Origin: Eleftheria terrae
GTDB taxonomy: Bacteria > Pseudomonadota > Gammaproteobacteria > Burkholderiales > Burkholderiaceae_C
NCBI RefSeq assembly: GCF_030419005.1
Contig: NZ_CP106951.1
Coordinates: 3,348,001-3,412,000 of the forward strand
Direction: 5' to 3'
DNA length: 64,000 nt
In this document: in pieces, positions 17,391 through 28,705 of the stretch
Numbering within the stretch: the first letter of the stretch is position 1
Layout: each line of letters starts with the position of its first letter
Notes under the pieces: model-generated
Told to the model about the DNA's origin: nothing
The model's database searches: none
The model's input: only the letters and a program-made list of their open reading frames with translations
Made by a program: the position numbers and the translations under genes

Positions 17391-18059
17391 ATGCCCACTA
17401 CCTCGCCCCTCGCCCAATCCTTCGTCCAGTTCTCTGTCGAGTCCGGCGTGCTCCGCTTCGGCGAGTTCAAGACCAAGGCAGGGCGGCTGTCGCCCTATTT
17501 CTTCAACGCCGGCCTGTTCAACGACGGCGCGAAGCTCGGCCGCCTGGCGGAGTTCTACGCCCGTCGCCTGCTCGACGCCGGCCTGCAGTTCGACATGCTG
17601 TTTGGCCCGGCCTACAAGGGCATCACCCTGGCAGCCGCCGTCTCCATCGAGCTGGCCCGCCTCGGCAAGAACGTGCCTTACGCCTACAACCGCAAGGAAG
17701 CCAAGGACCACGGCGAAGGCGGCACGCTGGTCGGTGCCCCGGTGGCAGGAAAGGTGCTGATCATCGACGACGTGATCTCCGCCGGCACCTCGGTGCGCGA
17801 ATCCATCACCATGATCCAGGCCGCAGGCGCCACGCCCTGCGGCGTCGCCATCGCGCTCGACCGACAGGAAAAGGCGACGGAAAACGGCAACGATGCCCCA
17901 TATTCGGCAGTCCAGCAGGTCGAGCAACAGCTGGGTTTGCGTGTTTGCGCGATTGCCACCCTCACGGACTTGCTCCAGTATCTGCAGTCGAACGCAGATC
18001 CGCAGCTGGGCACGCATTTCGCAAGTGTGGCTGCCTATCGCGACCGCTACGGGGTGTAG
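17391..18059 (+). CDS. pyrE: Orotate phosphoribosyltransferase
   Basis: A 222-residue type I phosphoribosyltransferase that joins orotate to PRPP giving OMP in pyrimidine synthesis. The PRPP-binding motif is 'VLIIDDVISAGTSVRE'; 'LFGPAYKGITLA' and the flexible-loop region 'YNRKEAKDHGEGG' are characteristic of PyrE. Length matches the proteobacterial enzyme. The start ATG has GAAG a few bases upstream. It is a single gene divergent from the capsule operon. Confidence 0.97.
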   Translation: MPTTSPLAQSFVQFSVESGVLRFGEFKTKAGRLSPYFFNAGLFNDGAKLGRLAEFYARRLLDAGLQFDMLFGPAYKGITLAAAVSIELARLGKNVPYAYNRKEAKDHGEGGTLVGAPVAGKVLIIDDVISAGTSVRESITMIQAAGATPCGVAIALDRQEKATENGNDAPYSAVQQVEQQLGLRVCAIATLTDLLQYLQSNADPQLGTHFASVAAYRDRYGV

Positions 18060-18198
18060 GAACGCCTTGTGCAACGGTCGCCCAGCTGCCGCGGAGTACC
18101 TGAGTCATGCCGATCGAGTCTGGCTTCCTGCCAGGAATGCTGAACCCCCGGGGCCCCGTGCGGCCGCGAGTGCCGGCGGCTACCTTGCCGCAGTGCCA

Positions 18199-18903
18199 AT
18201 GAGCCGCGTCGCCTCCCGCCCGGCTCCGTGCCGGGCCGCCGGCTGGCTGGGCGCCGCCGCGCTGGCCCTGCTGTGCCTGCCCGCAGCAGCCCAGGGCATC
18301 TACACCTGCACCGACGCCAAGGGCCGCAAGCTGACCTCCGACCGGCCCATCATCGAATGCCTGGACCGCGAGCAGCGCGTGATGAACAAGGACGGCTCCA
18401 CCCGCAGTGTGCTGCCGCCCAGCCTCACCGCCGACGAGCGCGCCGACCTGGAAGCCAAGGAACGCCGGCGTGCCCAGGAACGCATGGCCCTGCAGGACGC
18501 GGTACGGCGCGACCGCCTGCTGCTGTCGCGCTACCCCACCGAAGCCGAGCACCGCGCGGCCCGCGAGGCGGCGCTGGACGATGTGCGCCAGTCCATCAAA
18601 AACTCCGAGCGTCGGATCGCCGAGCTGGAAAAGGAGCGCAAGCCGCTGCTGGCGGAATCGGAGTTCTACAAAGGCAAGCCGCTGCCCGGCAAGCTGAAAC
18701 AGTCCATGGAATTTGTCGACGTGGCGGTGGACGCACACAAGACGCTGATCCAGAACCAGCAGTCCGAACTGCAGCGCATCAACTTCATCTTCGACCAGGA
18801 GTTGGAGCGGCTGCGCCGCCTGTGGGCCGGTGCAGCGCCGGGCACGCTGCCGCCGTCGCCGGCAGACGACGGCAAGGCCACCACCGGCGGCCGCTCGCGC
18901 TGA
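18199..18903 (+). CDS. DUF4124 domain protein, exported
   Basis: A 234-residue secreted or periplasmic protein. A signal peptide ('GAAALALLCLPAAAQG') is followed by the DUF4124 segment 'IYTCTDAKGRKLTSDRPI', common in Burkholderiales and other proteobacteria and of unknown role. A long charged helix follows (about residues 85-200, with repeated Glu/Arg/Lys/Leu), likely coiled coil. The frame is open further upstream to 17893, but only ATG 18199 (or GTG 18193) gives a proper signal peptide. It is convergent with gatB. Confidence 0.85.
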   Translation: MSRVASRPAPCRAAGWLGAAALALLCLPAAAQGIYTCTDAKGRKLTSDRPIIECLDREQRVMNKDGSTRSVLPPSLTADERADLEAKERRRAQERMALQDAVRRDRLLLSRYPTEAEHRAAREAALDDVRQSIKNSERRIAELEKERKPLLAESEFYKGKPLPGKLKQSMEFVDVAVDAHKTLIQNQQSELQRINFIFDQELERLRRLWAGAAPGTLPPSPADDGKATTGGRSR

Positions 18904-18908
18904 CCCCC

Positions 18909-18942
18909 GGCGCTGGCCCTACCTCGCCGTGGAGCCAGCGCC
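18909..18942. terminator. Hairpin between convergent DUF4124 gene and gatB
   Basis: Perfect 9-bp stem GGCGCTGGC / GCCAGCGCC with a 16-base loop, immediately after the DUF4124 stop. A second small palindrome (GGCCGG-CACG-CCGGCC) follows at 18954-18969. There is no T-tract, so intrinsic termination is uncertain. Confidence 0.4.
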
Positions 18943-19014
18943 AGCACCCAGCCGGCCGGCACGCCGGCCTGCCGGTGCATGCAAGCGAGGGCCGTGCGGA
19001 GACGGCCACCCGCC

Positions 19015-20475
19015 TCAGGCGCCGAGCTTCTTCCTCAGCAGCTCGTTGACCACGGCCGGGTCGGCCTTGCCCTTGGTGGCCTTCATTGCCTGGCCCACCA
19101 GCGCGTTGAAGGCCTTTTCCTTGCCGGCGCGGAATTCCTCCACCGACTTGGTGTTGGCCGCCAGCACATCGTCCAGCATCGCATCCAGCGCACCGGTGTC
19201 CGACACCTGCTTCAATCCCTTGGCCTCGATGAGCGCGTCGACATCGCTGCCCTCGCCGCTCCACAAGGCGTCGAACACCTGGCGGGCGCCGTTGTTCGAG
19301 ATGGTGCGGTCGGCAATGCGGCCGATCAGCTGCGCCAGCGTCCGCGCCTGCACCGGGCTGTCGGCCAGCTCCCGGCCTTCGGCATTGAGCCGCCGCGAGA
19401 CTTCGCCCATCAGCCAGTTGGCCACCAGCTTGGGCGCGCCGCAGGCGCGCGCCGCGGCCTCGAAGTAAGCACCGAAGGCCTTGCTCTGCGTCATCATCGT
19501 CGCGTCATAGGCCGGCAGCCCGTAGTCGCGCTGGAAACGCTCGGCCATCACTCGCGGCAGCTCCGGCATCTCGGCCTTGACCCGCTCCACCCAGTCGGGG
19601 GCGATCACCAGCGGCGGCAGATCCGGGTCCGGGAAATAGCGGTAGTCGTGCGCATCTTCCTTGGTGCGCATTGCGCGCGTCTCGCCGCTGTCGGGGTCGA
19701 ACAGCACGGTGGCCTGCACGATCTCGTGGCCGTCCTCGATCTGGTCGATCTGCCACTGGATTTCGGCATCGATCGCCTGCTGCAGGAAGCGGAAGCTGTT
19801 CAGGTTCTTGATCTCGCGCCGCGTGCCCAGCGGCGCGCCGGGCTTGCGCACCGAGACGTTGGCATCGCAGCGGAAAGAGCCTTCCTGCATGTTGCCGTCG
19901 CAAATGCCCAGCCACACCACCAGCGCGTGCAGCGCCCGGGCGTACTCGGTGGCCTCCTGGCTGCTGCCCATCTCCGGCTCCGAGACGATCTCCAGCAGCG
20001 GGGTGCCGGCCCGGTTCAGGTCGATGCCGGTCTGGCCGTGGTAGTCCTCGTGCAGCGACTTCCCGGCGTCCTCCTCGAGGTGGGCCCGAGTCAGCCGCAC
20101 GGTGTGCGCCTGGTCGCCGACGTAGAACTGCACCTGGCCGCCCTGCACCACCGGGATCTCGTACTGGCTGATCTGGTAGCCCTTGGGCAGGTCCGGGTAG
20201 AAGTAGTTCTTGCGCGCGAAGATCGAGCGCGGCGCCACCGTGGCGCCCACCGCGAGCCCGAAGCGGATCGCCCGCTCCACCGCCGCCTTGTTCATCACCG
20301 GCAGGGTGCCGGGCAGCGCCAGGTCGACCGCGCTGGCCTGCGTGTTGGGTGCGGCGCCGAAAGCGGTGCTGGCACCCGAGAAGATCTTGGACTGGGTGGA
20401 CAGCTGGGCGTGGGTCTCGAGGCCGATCACCACCTCGTAGCCGCGCACCAGCTTGCTGTTCGTGCTTGTGCTCAT
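19015..20475 (-). CDS. gatB: Asp-tRNA(Asn)/Glu-tRNA(Gln) amidotransferase subunit B
   Basis: A 486-residue GatB, the subunit that binds misacylated tRNA and activates it by phosphorylation. The N-terminal signature is '[20 protein letters not shown]'; '[19 protein letters not shown]', '[18 protein letters not shown]' and 'RCDANVSVR' follow. The C-terminal YqeY-like domain ends '[15 protein letters not shown]'. Start ATG 20475 lies one base after the gatA stop, in the order gatC-gatA-gatB. Confidence 0.97.
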   Translation of the reverse strand: MSTSTNSKLVRGYEVVIGLETHAQLSTQSKIFSGASTAFGAAPNTQASAVDLALPGTLPVMNKAAVERAIRFGLAVGATVAPRSIFARKNYFYPDLPKGYQISQYEIPVVQGGQVQFYVGDQAHTVRLTRAHLEEDAGKSLHEDYHGQTGIDLNRAGTPLLEIVSEPEMGSSQEATEYARALHALVVWLGICDGNMQEGSFRCDANVSVRKPGAPLGTRREIKNLNSFRFLQQAIDAEIQWQIDQIEDGHEIVQATVLFDPDSGETRAMRTKEDAHDYRYFPDPDLPPLVIAPDWVERVKAEMPELPRVMAERFQRDYGLPAYDATMMTQSKAFGAYFEAAARACGAPKLVANWLMGEVSRRLNAEGRELADSPVQARTLAQLIGRIADRTISNNGARQVFDALWSGEGSDVDALIEAKGLKQVSDTGALDAMLDDVLAANTKSVEEFRAGKEKAFNALVGQAMKATKGKADPAVVNELLRKKLGA

Positions 20476-20476
20476 G

Positions 20477-21958
20477 TCAGATGCCCTCCGGGCTGCGGAG
20501 GTGCCAGTCGGTCGCCTGCTGGAAGGCATGTGCGGCGTGCAGCAGCTCGCCTTCCTGCCAGTAGTTGCCGATCAGTTGCAGCCCCACCGGCATGCCGCCT
20601 TCGCCGAAGCCGGCCGGCACGCTCATGCCGGGCAGGCCGGCCAGGCTGCCGGGCAGCGTGAAGATGTCGGCCAGGTAATTGGCCACCGGGTCGCTCTTGC
20701 CGCCGATGGGCCAGGCCACGGTCGGCGAGACCGGGCCAGCGATCAGGTCGCACTGCGCGAAGGCCGCCTGGAAGTCGTCGGCAATCATGCGGCGCAGCTT
20801 CTGCGCCTGCAGGTAGTAGGCGTCGTAGTAGCCGTGGCTCAGCACGTAGGTGCCGATCATGATGCGGCGCTTGACCTCCGGGCCGAAGCCCTCGGCGCGC
20901 GACTTCTTGTACATCTCCAGCAGGCCCTTGTAGTCCTTGGCCCGGTGCCCGTAGCGCACGCCGTCGAAGCGGCTGAGGTTCGAGCTGGCCTCGGCCGGCG
21001 CGATGATGTAGTACACCGGAATGGCCAGCTCGGTGCGCGGCAGCGACACGTCCACCAGGGTCGCGCCCAGCTTCTCGTATTCGGCCAGCGCAGTGCGCAG
21101 GGCCTGGGCCACGTCGGCGGCCACGCCCTCGCCGAAGAACTCCTTCGGCAGGCCGATGCGCAGGCCTTTCAGGGGTTGCGCCGCATCGGCGCCGTGGCGC
21201 GGCGCGCGCAGGAGGGCGGCGTAGTCCTCCACCGGCCGGTCGGCCGAGGTGGCGTCACGCTCGTCGAAGCCGCTCATGGCCTGCAGCAGCAGCGCGCAGT
21301 CCTCGGCGCTGCGCGCCAGCGGGCCGGCCTGGTCCAGGCTGGAGGCGAAGGCGATCATGCCGTAGCGCGAGCAGCGGCCGTAGGTCGGCTTGATGCCGGT
21401 GACGTTGCACAGCGCGGCCGGCTGGCGCACCGAGCCGCCGGTGTCGGTGCCGGTGGCCGCCGGCACAAGGCCCGCCGCCACCGCGGCCGCGGAGCCGCCG
21501 GAAGAGCCGCCGGTGATGCGGCTGCGGTCCCACGGATTGCGCGCCACGCCGTAGGCCGAGTTCTCGTTGCTGCCGCCCATCGCGAATTCATCGCAGTTGA
21601 GCTTGCCCAGCGTCACGCCGCCGGCCGCGGCCAGCTTGTCCACCACGGTGGCATTGAAGGGGCTGCGGTAGCCTTCCAGCATGCGCGAGGCGGCGGTGCT
21701 CGGGAAGTCGGTGGTGACGAAGATGTCCTTGTGCGCCAGCGGCACGCCCAGCAGCGGGCCGGTTTCACCGCGGGCCCGCCGGGCATCGGCCGCCTCGGCC
21801 TGGCGCAGGGCCACGTCGGCGTCGGTGCAGAGAAAAGCCCCCAACTGTTCCTGCTCGGCAACCCGTGCAAGCAGATGCTTCGTCAATTCGGTGCTGGAAA
21901 CCGCCTTGGCGTCCAGCTGGCGGCCGAGTTCGGCCACCGTCATACGGTGCAGTTCCAT
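20477..21958 (-). CDS. gatA: Asp-tRNA(Asn)/Glu-tRNA(Gln) amidotransferase subunit A
   Basis: A 493-residue amidase-signature enzyme that releases ammonia from glutamine for the GatCAB complex. The Ser-cis-Ser-Lys triad is visible: Lys in '[10 protein letters not shown]' (about residue 77), Ser in '[13 protein letters not shown]' and the nucleophile in '[12 protein letters not shown]'. ATG 21958 has GAGGG eight bases upstream. A GTG at 21973 that overlaps the gatC stop (GTGA) is an alternative start. Confidence 0.97.
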   Translation of the reverse strand: MELHRMTVAELGRQLDAKAVSSTELTKHLLARVAEQEQLGAFLCTDADVALRQAEAADARRARGETGPLLGVPLAHKDIFVTTDFPSTAASRMLEGYRSPFNATVVDKLAAAGGVTLGKLNCDEFAMGGSNENSAYGVARNPWDRSRITGGSSGGSAAAVAAGLVPAATGTDTGGSVRQPAALCNVTGIKPTYGRCSRYGMIAFASSLDQAGPLARSAEDCALLLQAMSGFDERDATSADRPVEDYAALLRAPRHGADAAQPLKGLRIGLPKEFFGEGVAADVAQALRTALAEYEKLGATLVDVSLPRTELAIPVYYIIAPAEASSNLSRFDGVRYGHRAKDYKGLLEMYKKSRAEGFGPEVKRRIMIGTYVLSHGYYDAYYLQAQKLRRMIADDFQAAFAQCDLIAGPVSPTVAWPIGGKSDPVANYLADIFTLPGSLAGLPGMSVPAGFGEGGMPVGLQLIGNYWQEGELLHAAHAFQQATDWHLRSPEGI

Positions 21959-21969
21959 CGTCGCCGCCC

Positions 21970-22269
21970 TCACTCGATGACCTGGGGAACCAGGAAGAGG
22001 CCGTCTTCCACCGCCGGGGCGCTGCGCTGGTTCAGCTCGCGCCGATCGGCTTCGGTGACGGTGTCCTCGCGCAGCCGCAAAGCCACGTCCTGCACCGCCG
22101 ACAGCGGGGTGTAGAGCGGCTCCACCCCGGTGGTGTCGACCGCCCTCATCTGTTCGACGATGGAGAAAAAATCGTTGAGCTGCTGCAGCATCGCCGCCTC
22201 TTCGTCGCGGCTCAGCTCCAGCCGGGCGAGGTTGGCGATCTTGCTGACGACGTCTGAAGTCAGGGCCAT
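21970..22269 (-). CDS. gatC: Asp-tRNA(Asn)/Glu-tRNA(Gln) amidotransferase subunit C
   Basis: A 99-residue small subunit that wraps GatA and GatB. '[17 protein letters not shown]' at the N-terminus, '[21 protein letters not shown]' in the middle and '[18 protein letters not shown]' at the C-terminus are typical. First gene of gatCAB, divergent from mreB. Confidence 0.95.
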   Translation of the reverse strand: MALTSDVVSKIANLARLELSRDEEAAMLQQLNDFFSIVEQMRAVDTTGVEPLYTPLSAVQDVALRLREDTVTEADRRELNQRSAPAVEDGLFLVPQVIE

Positions 22270-22337
22270 GTAAATTAGTTCGGTTTTGCGTGGTTCCCGC
22301 GAGGATGGGCGCGGGTGGGATCGGGTATTATCGCGCG

Positions 22338-22346
22338 TTATCCACA
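22338..22346 (+). promoter_or_regulatory. DnaA-box-like site in the gatC-mreB intergenic region
   Basis: TTATCCACA matches the DnaA-box consensus TTATNCACA exactly. It lies 205 bases upstream of the mreB start and seven bases after a TATTAT hexamer (22326-22331) that could be a -10 element. A single box may occur by chance. Confidence 0.4.
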
Positions 22347-22356
22347 GCCGGCCTGA

Positions 22357-23586
<1,230 letters not shown>

Positions 23587-23757
23587 TCCGACACCACACG
23601 CCGTATGCTTGACGTCGAGGCGGCCTTGCCGGTGCGCACGCCAGTCCGCACCCCAGGGCGGCGGCCGGCCGCCGCAGCGGCCGGGCGTGCCGAGACGCGC
23701 GCGCCCGAGCTTCACTCGACTGGTGGCCCTGACGGCCGCCCTGCCCGGTGACCTGCC

Positions 23758-24690
23758 ATGCCACTCGGCACCATTGACCGCACGCCGCCGCCCTTCTTCA
23801 AGCAGGGGCCGTCGGCGCTGACGCGGCTGATGTTCTTCTCAGCACTTGCGTTTTTCCTGATGGTGGCCGACACGCGGCTCAACATCACCCAGCCGCTGCG
23901 TGCGGTGGTGGCCACCGTGCTGCACCCGGTGCAGCGCTCCCTGCTCGTGCCGGTAACCTTCATGCGCAACGGGGGCGACTACCTGCGCGGCCTGAACGAG
24001 GCGCTCGCCAAGGAAGAAGCGGCCCAGCGCCAGCTCTCCGAGCAGGCCCAGCGCGTGGCGCGGGTGGAGCTGCTGGAGCAGGAGAACGCTCGCCTGCGCT
24101 CCCTCCTGGGCCTGCGACCGGCCGTGCCGGCGCGCACGCGGGCGGCCGAGGTGCTCTACGACGCGCCCGATCCCTTCAGCCGCAAGGTGGTGATCGACAT
24201 TGGCAGCACCCACGGCGTGGCACGCGGTTCGCCGGTCATCGACGAAACCGGCGTGCTGGGTCAGGTCACGCGGGTCTACCCGCTGACCTCGGAAGTCACG
24301 CTGCTGACCGACAAGGATGCCGTGATCCCCACCCTCAACACCCGCACCATGGCCCGTGGCGTCGCGTATGGCGACGCTGCCAACGACGCCATGGAGCTGC
24401 GCTTCATGGCCACCAATGCGGATGTGCAGGAGGGTGACGTACTGAGCACCTCGGGCGTGGACGGCGTGTTCCCGCCCGGCCTCGCGGTGGCGAAAGTGGT
24501 CAAGGTCGACCGGCGTGCCGACTCGGCCTTCGCCAAGATCGCGCTGGCGCCGGTCAGCTCGCCAGCGAGCGCCCGCCATGTGCTGGTGCTGCAGCCCGTG
24601 GGCGACCAGCAGCCGTCGCGCCCGCAGCCCGAGCCGGCACCGGCGGCAGCCGCCACGCCCCACCCCAAGAAAGCGGGAGAACGCCGATGA
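23758..24690 (+). CDS. mreC: Rod-shape-determining protein MreC
   Basis: A 310-residue bitopic protein. An N-terminal membrane segment ('LMFFSALAFFLMVADTRL') is followed by a coiled coil (about 75-115) and the periplasmic beta-barrel domains with 'KVVIDIGSTHGVARGSPVID' and 'LTDKDAVIPTLN'. The Pro/Ala-rich tail (about 280-310) is variable in the family. It scaffolds PBP2 in the elongasome. It starts 171 bases after mreB and its end overlaps mreD. Confidence 0.95.
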   Translation: MPLGTIDRTPPPFFKQGPSALTRLMFFSALAFFLMVADTRLNITQPLRAVVATVLHPVQRSLLVPVTFMRNGGDYLRGLNEALAKEEAAQRQLSEQAQRVARVELLEQENARLRSLLGLRPAVPARTRAAEVLYDAPDPFSRKVVIDIGSTHGVARGSPVIDETGVLGQVTRVYPLTSEVTLLTDKDAVIPTLNTRTMARGVAYGDAANDAMELRFMATNADVQEGDVLSTSGVDGVFPPGLAVAKVVKVDRRADSAFAKIALAPVSSPASARHVLVLQPVGDQQPSRPQPEPAPAAAATPHPKKAGERR

Positions 24691-25202
24691 TGCCGCGCGG
24701 CGACCAGCTCTTGCTGCCCGTGAACCCGGGCTTCATCTGGTTTTCCTTGCTGTTTGCCTGCCTGGTGAACCTGATTCCGCTGGGCAAGACCACCGCGATG
24801 CCCGATCTGCTGGCGCTAACGCTGGTGTTCTGGAACGTGCACCAGCCGCGCCGGGTGGGTGTGGGCACCGCCTTCACCTTCGGCGTGATGATGGACGTGC
24901 ACGATGCGGCGCTGCTTGGCCAGCATGCCTTGGCCTACACGCTGCTGAGCTTCTTCGCCATCACCATCCACCGCCGGCTGCTATGGTTCCCGGTGCTCTC
25001 GCAGGCCGTGCAGATCGTGCCGCTGTTCTTCGCGGCACATGCGGTGTCGGTACTTATTCGCTTGTTGGCAGGCGGCGTGTTTCCCGGCTGGGAACTGCTG
25101 CTGGCGCCGGCATTCGAAGCCCTGCTGTGGCCGCTGGCCACCTGGCTGTTGCTGGCCCCCCAGCGCCGCCCGCCCGATCCGGACCAGAACCGGCCCCTCT
25201 AG
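24687..25202 (+). CDS. mreD: Rod-shape-determining protein MreD
   Basis: A 171-residue integral membrane protein with five or six predicted helices ('IWFSLLFACLVNLIPLG', 'LLALTLVFWNVHQP', 'ALAYTLLSFFAITIH'), matching MreD in size. Its start overlaps the mreC stop by four bases. It acts with MreC and RodA/PBP2 in side-wall elongation. Confidence 0.92.
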   Translation: MMPRGDQLLLPVNPGFIWFSLLFACLVNLIPLGKTTAMPDLLALTLVFWNVHQPRRVGVGTAFTFGVMMDVHDAALLGQHALAYTLLSFFAITIHRRLLWFPVLSQAVQIVPLFFAAHAVSVLIRLLAGGVFPGWELLLAPAFEALLWPLATWLLLAPQRRPPDPDQNRPL

Positions 25203-25235
25203 TCTGCAGCTGATGGCTGAAAGGCCGCCCCCGTC

Positions 25236-27542
25236 GTGACCGAACTCAAGAACGTCGAGCTGGAGCTGTCGCGCTTTCGCGCGAGGCTGTTGTTCGCCGG
25301 GGCCATGGTGCTGGTGTGCTTTGGCCTGATCTTCGCGCGCTTGGCCTATCTGCAGGTGCTGCGCTACGACGAACTCTCGACGCGTGCCGAGAACAACCGC
25401 ATCTCGGTGGTGCCCATCGTGCCCAACCGCGGCCTCATCCTCGACCGCAATGGCGTGGTGCTGGCCAACAATTACTCGGCCTACACCCTCGAGCTGACAC
25501 CTTCGAAGATCGAGGACCTGGACGCCACCATCGACGAGCTGTCCGGCGTCATCAGCGTCTCGCAGGCCGACCGCCGGCGCTTCAAGCGGCTGATGGACGA
25601 GTCCAAGAGCTTCGAGTCGCTGCCGCTGCGCACCCGGCTGAGCGACGAGGAAGTGGCCCGCTTCGCCGTGCAGCGCTACCGCTTCCCGGGCGTCGACATC
25701 AAGGCCCGCCTTTTCCGCAACTACCCCCTTGGCGAAGTCGGCGCTCACGTCATCGGCTACATCGGCCGCATCAACCAGGCGGAAAAGGCCAAGATCGACG
25801 ATTCCGAAGACGCCGCCAACTACCGGGGCACCGACTACATCGGCAAGCTGGGCATCGAGCAGAGCTACGAGCGCGAGTTGCACGGCATCACCGGCTTCGA
25901 GGAAGTCGAGACCAGCGCCGGCGGCCGCGCGGTGCGGCGACTGCGTTCCAGCCCGGCGACGCCGGGCAACACCGTGGTGCTGTCGATCGACATCAAGCTG
26001 CAAGCGCTGGTGGAGCAACTGTTCGGCAGCCGCCGCGGCGCGCTGGTGGCCATCGACCCCAAGACCGGCGAGTTGCTGGCCTTCGTCAGCAAGCCGAGCT
26101 TCGACCCCAATCTCTTCGTCGAGGGCATCGACGTCGAGAACTGGAAAGCGCTCAACGAATCCATCGACAAGCCGCTGCTGAACCGGGCGCTGCGCGGTAC
26201 CTACCCGCCGGGCTCCACCTTCAAGCCCTTCATGGCCATCGCCGCGCTCAACAGCGGCAAGCGCGGCCCCTATGAAGCCATTCACGACAGCGGGACCTTC
26301 ATGTTCGGCAACCACCGTTTCCGCAGCCATGGCGACGGCGGGCTCGGCATGGTCGACATGCACCGCTCCATCGTGAAGTCGAGCAACGTCTACTACTACT
26401 CGCTGGCCAACGAGATGGGGGTCGACCTGATGCACGAGCAGCTGGCGCCCTTCGGCTTCGGCCAGATCACCGGCATCGACATCGAGGGCGAAGTGCGCGG
26501 CGTGCTGCCCTCCACCGAGTGGAAGCGCCGTGCCTACAAGCGACCCGAACAGCAGAAGTGGTATGCCGGCGAAACGATCTCGCTGGGCATCGGCCAGGGC
26601 TACAACAGCTTCACCATGCTGCAGCTCTCGCACGCCCTGGCCACCCTGGTGTCCGGCGGCCAGCGCCACCGGCCGCACCTGGTGCGCGAGATCCGCGACG
26701 TCGTGACGCGGGAACGCCGGGTGGTGGGTGCCGAGCCGATCGAGCCGCTGCCGCTCAAGCCCGAGCACGTCGACGTGGTGCGCCGCGCCATGTACGGCGT
26801 GACGCAGGAGGGCACCTCGACCCGCGTCTTCCATGGCGCGGCCTACCAGAGCGGCGGCAAGACGGGCACCGCCCAGGCGGTGGGCGTGCGCCAGAACGAG
26901 CGCTACAACGCCTCGCGGGTGGCCGAATACCTGCGTGACCATTCGCTCTACACCGCCTTCGCGCCGGTGGATGATCCCAAGATCGCGCTGGCGGTGATCG
27001 TCGAGAACGCCGGCTTCGGCGCCCAGGCCGCCGCGCCCATTGCGCGCCGGGTGCTCGACTACTGGCTGACCGGTGCATATCCGAGCGAAGAAGACATGGC
27101 CGCCACGCGGCGCGGCGAATCGTCGTCGCCGGTCGGCACGCCGCGCGTGGCGGCCCAGGTGCCGCTGCCTGCACCGGTCGCCGCCCTGCCGTCCACCGGC
27201 GCGAGCGCCGCTGCACCGGCTTCCGCGGCCGTCGTGCCGAGCGGTGCGGATGTGCCCCTCATCGCCACCGCGCCGGCCAGCGCACCGGCCGCCCCGCGTC
27301 CACGCGCCGCGGGCCCGGCGGCTGCCGCCAGCGCCGTGCCGCCAGCGCGTGCCGCGTCCGCGGCTGCACGGGCAGGCCCGGCGGGCGCAGGCGCTCGGTT
27401 GCAGCCGCCGGCTGCAGCCTCGTCTCCGGCACCGAGCCGGCCGCCCGCGCCCGCCACGCCGGCCTCCGCGGCAGCCTCCGGCATGCCGGCACGTGCCCCG
27501 GAGGCCCCTCCTGCTTCCCCGCCTGTCGTGGAGGAACGATGA
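25236..27542 (+). CDS. mrdA: Penicillin-binding protein 2 (elongation transpeptidase)
   Basis: A 768-residue class B PBP. It has one N-terminal membrane anchor ('LLFAGAMVLVCFGLIFARL'), a dimerisation/pedestal domain and a transpeptidase domain with all three active-site motifs: STFK with Ser327, SSN at 382-384 and KTGT with Lys542. It cross-links peptidoglycan in the elongasome with RodA. The fold should end near residue 610. About 155 further residues are almost only Ala, Pro, Ser, Gly and Arg, much longer than the tail of E. coli PBP2 (633 residues in total). The start is GTG. Its end overlaps rodA by four bases. Confidence 0.96.
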   Translation: MTELKNVELELSRFRARLLFAGAMVLVCFGLIFARLAYLQVLRYDELSTRAENNRISVVPIVPNRGLILDRNGVVLANNYSAYTLELTPSKIEDLDATIDELSGVISVSQADRRRFKRLMDESKSFESLPLRTRLSDEEVARFAVQRYRFPGVDIKARLFRNYPLGEVGAHVIGYIGRINQAEKAKIDDSEDAANYRGTDYIGKLGIEQSYERELHGITGFEEVETSAGGRAVRRLRSSPATPGNTVVLSIDIKLQALVEQLFGSRRGALVAIDPKTGELLAFVSKPSFDPNLFVEGIDVENWKALNESIDKPLLNRALRGTYPPGSTFKPFMAIAALNSGKRGPYEAIHDSGTFMFGNHRFRSHGDGGLGMVDMHRSIVKSSNVYYYSLANEMGVDLMHEQLAPFGFGQITGIDIEGEVRGVLPSTEWKRRAYKRPEQQKWYAGETISLGIGQGYNSFTMLQLSHALATLVSGGQRHRPHLVREIRDVVTRERRVVGAEPIEPLPLKPEHVDVVRRAMYGVTQEGTSTRVFHGAAYQSGGKTGTAQAVGVRQNERYNASRVAEYLRDHSLYTAFAPVDDPKIALAVIVENAGFGAQAAAPIARRVLDYWLTGAYPSEEDMAATRRGESSSPVGTPRVAAQVPLPAPVAALPSTGASAAAPASAAVVPSGADVPLIATAPASAPAAPRPRAAGPAAAASAVPPARAASAAARAGPAGAGARLQPPAAASSPAPSRPPAPATPASAAASGMPARAPEAPPASPPVVEER

Positions 27543-28696
27543 ACGTCGCGTTCAAGAAACCTTCGCCGTGGGCCGTCATCAAGCCGATGTTCCTCGGCTT
27601 CGACGGCTGGCTCGCACTGGCGGTGCTGCTGCTGTGCGGCGCGGGCCTGCTCATCATGTATTCCGCCGGCTTCGACCATGGCACCCGCTTTGTCGACCAG
27701 GGCCGCAACATGCTCATCGCGCTGGCGGTGGTCTTCGTGGTCGCGCAAATCTCGCCTCAGCGCCTGATGGCGATTGCCGTGCCGCTCTATGTCGTCGGCG
27801 TGCTGCTGCTGCTGGGTGTGGAGTTCATGGGCATCACCCGCAAGGGCGCCACGCGCTGGCTGAACATCGGCGTCACCGTCATTCAGCCGAGTGAGCTGCT
27901 CAAGATCGCGCTGCCCTTGATGCTCGCCTGGTGGTTCCAGCGGCGCGAAGGGCAGCTGCGGGTGCCGGACTTCCTGGTGGCCGCGACGATCCTCGCCGTG
28001 CCGGTGGGCCTGATCATGAAGCAGCCCGACCTCGGCACCTCCTTGCTGGTGCTGTCCGGCGGCCTCTATGTCATCTTCTTCGCCGGCTTGTCCTGGAAGC
28101 TCATCATCCCGGCCATCAGCGGTGCGGCGATCGCCATCACGGCCCTGGTGCTGTCGGAGGACAAGATCTGCGCACCCGGGGTCGAGTGGCCGGTGCTGCA
28201 CGGCTACCAGAAGGGCCGCGTCTGCACACTGCTCGATCCGACCAAGGACCCGCTTGGCAAGGGCTTCCACACCTTGCAGGGCATGATCGCCATCGGCTCC
28301 GGCGGCGTTCACGGCAAGGGTTTCATGAAGGGCACCCAGACCCATCTGGAGTTCATCCCCGAACGCACCACCGACTTCATCTTCGCGGCCTACTCCGAAG
28401 AGTTCGGCCTGGTCGGCAATGTGGCGCTGCTGCTCGGCTTCCTGTTCCTGATCTTTCGCGGGCTGATGATCGCCAGCGATGCGCCCACCTTGTTTGCCCG
28501 CCTTCTGGGCGGCGCGGTGACCCTGATCTTCTTCACCTATGCCTTCGTCAACATGGGCATGGTCAGCGGGGTGCTCCCAGTGGTCGGGGTGCCACTGCCC
28601 TTCATCAGCTATGGCGGCACCGCCCTCGTGACCCTCGGCATGGGCATCGGCATCCTGATGTCCATCGCCAAGAGCCGCCGCATGATGGTGTCCTGA
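27539..28696 (+). CDS. rodA: Peptidoglycan glycosyltransferase RodA (SEDS)
   Basis: A 385-residue SEDS polymerase with about ten membrane helices. Family motifs include 'KGATRWLNIG', 'IQPSELLKIALPLMLAWW', 'KQPDLGTSLLV', 'EFIPERTTDFIFAAYSEEFG' and 'VGVPLPFISYGGTALV'. It polymerises lipid II with PBP2. ATGA overlap with mrdA marks translational coupling. Last gene of the rod operon and convergent with the MATE gene after a nine-base gap. Confidence 0.96.
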   Translation: MNVAFKKPSPWAVIKPMFLGFDGWLALAVLLLCGAGLLIMYSAGFDHGTRFVDQGRNMLIALAVVFVVAQISPQRLMAIAVPLYVVGVLLLLGVEFMGITRKGATRWLNIGVTVIQPSELLKIALPLMLAWWFQRREGQLRVPDFLVAATILAVPVGLIMKQPDLGTSLLVLSGGLYVIFFAGLSWKLIIPAISGAAIAITALVLSEDKICAPGVEWPVLHGYQKGRVCTLLDPTKDPLGKGFHTLQGMIAIGSGGVHGKGFMKGTQTHLEFIPERTTDFIFAAYSEEFGLVGNVALLLGFLFLIFRGLMIASDAPTLFARLLGGAVTLIFFTYAFVNMGMVSGVLPVVGVPLPFISYGGTALVTLGMGIGILMSIAKSRRMMVS

Positions 28697-28705
28697 ACCG
28701 CCAGC

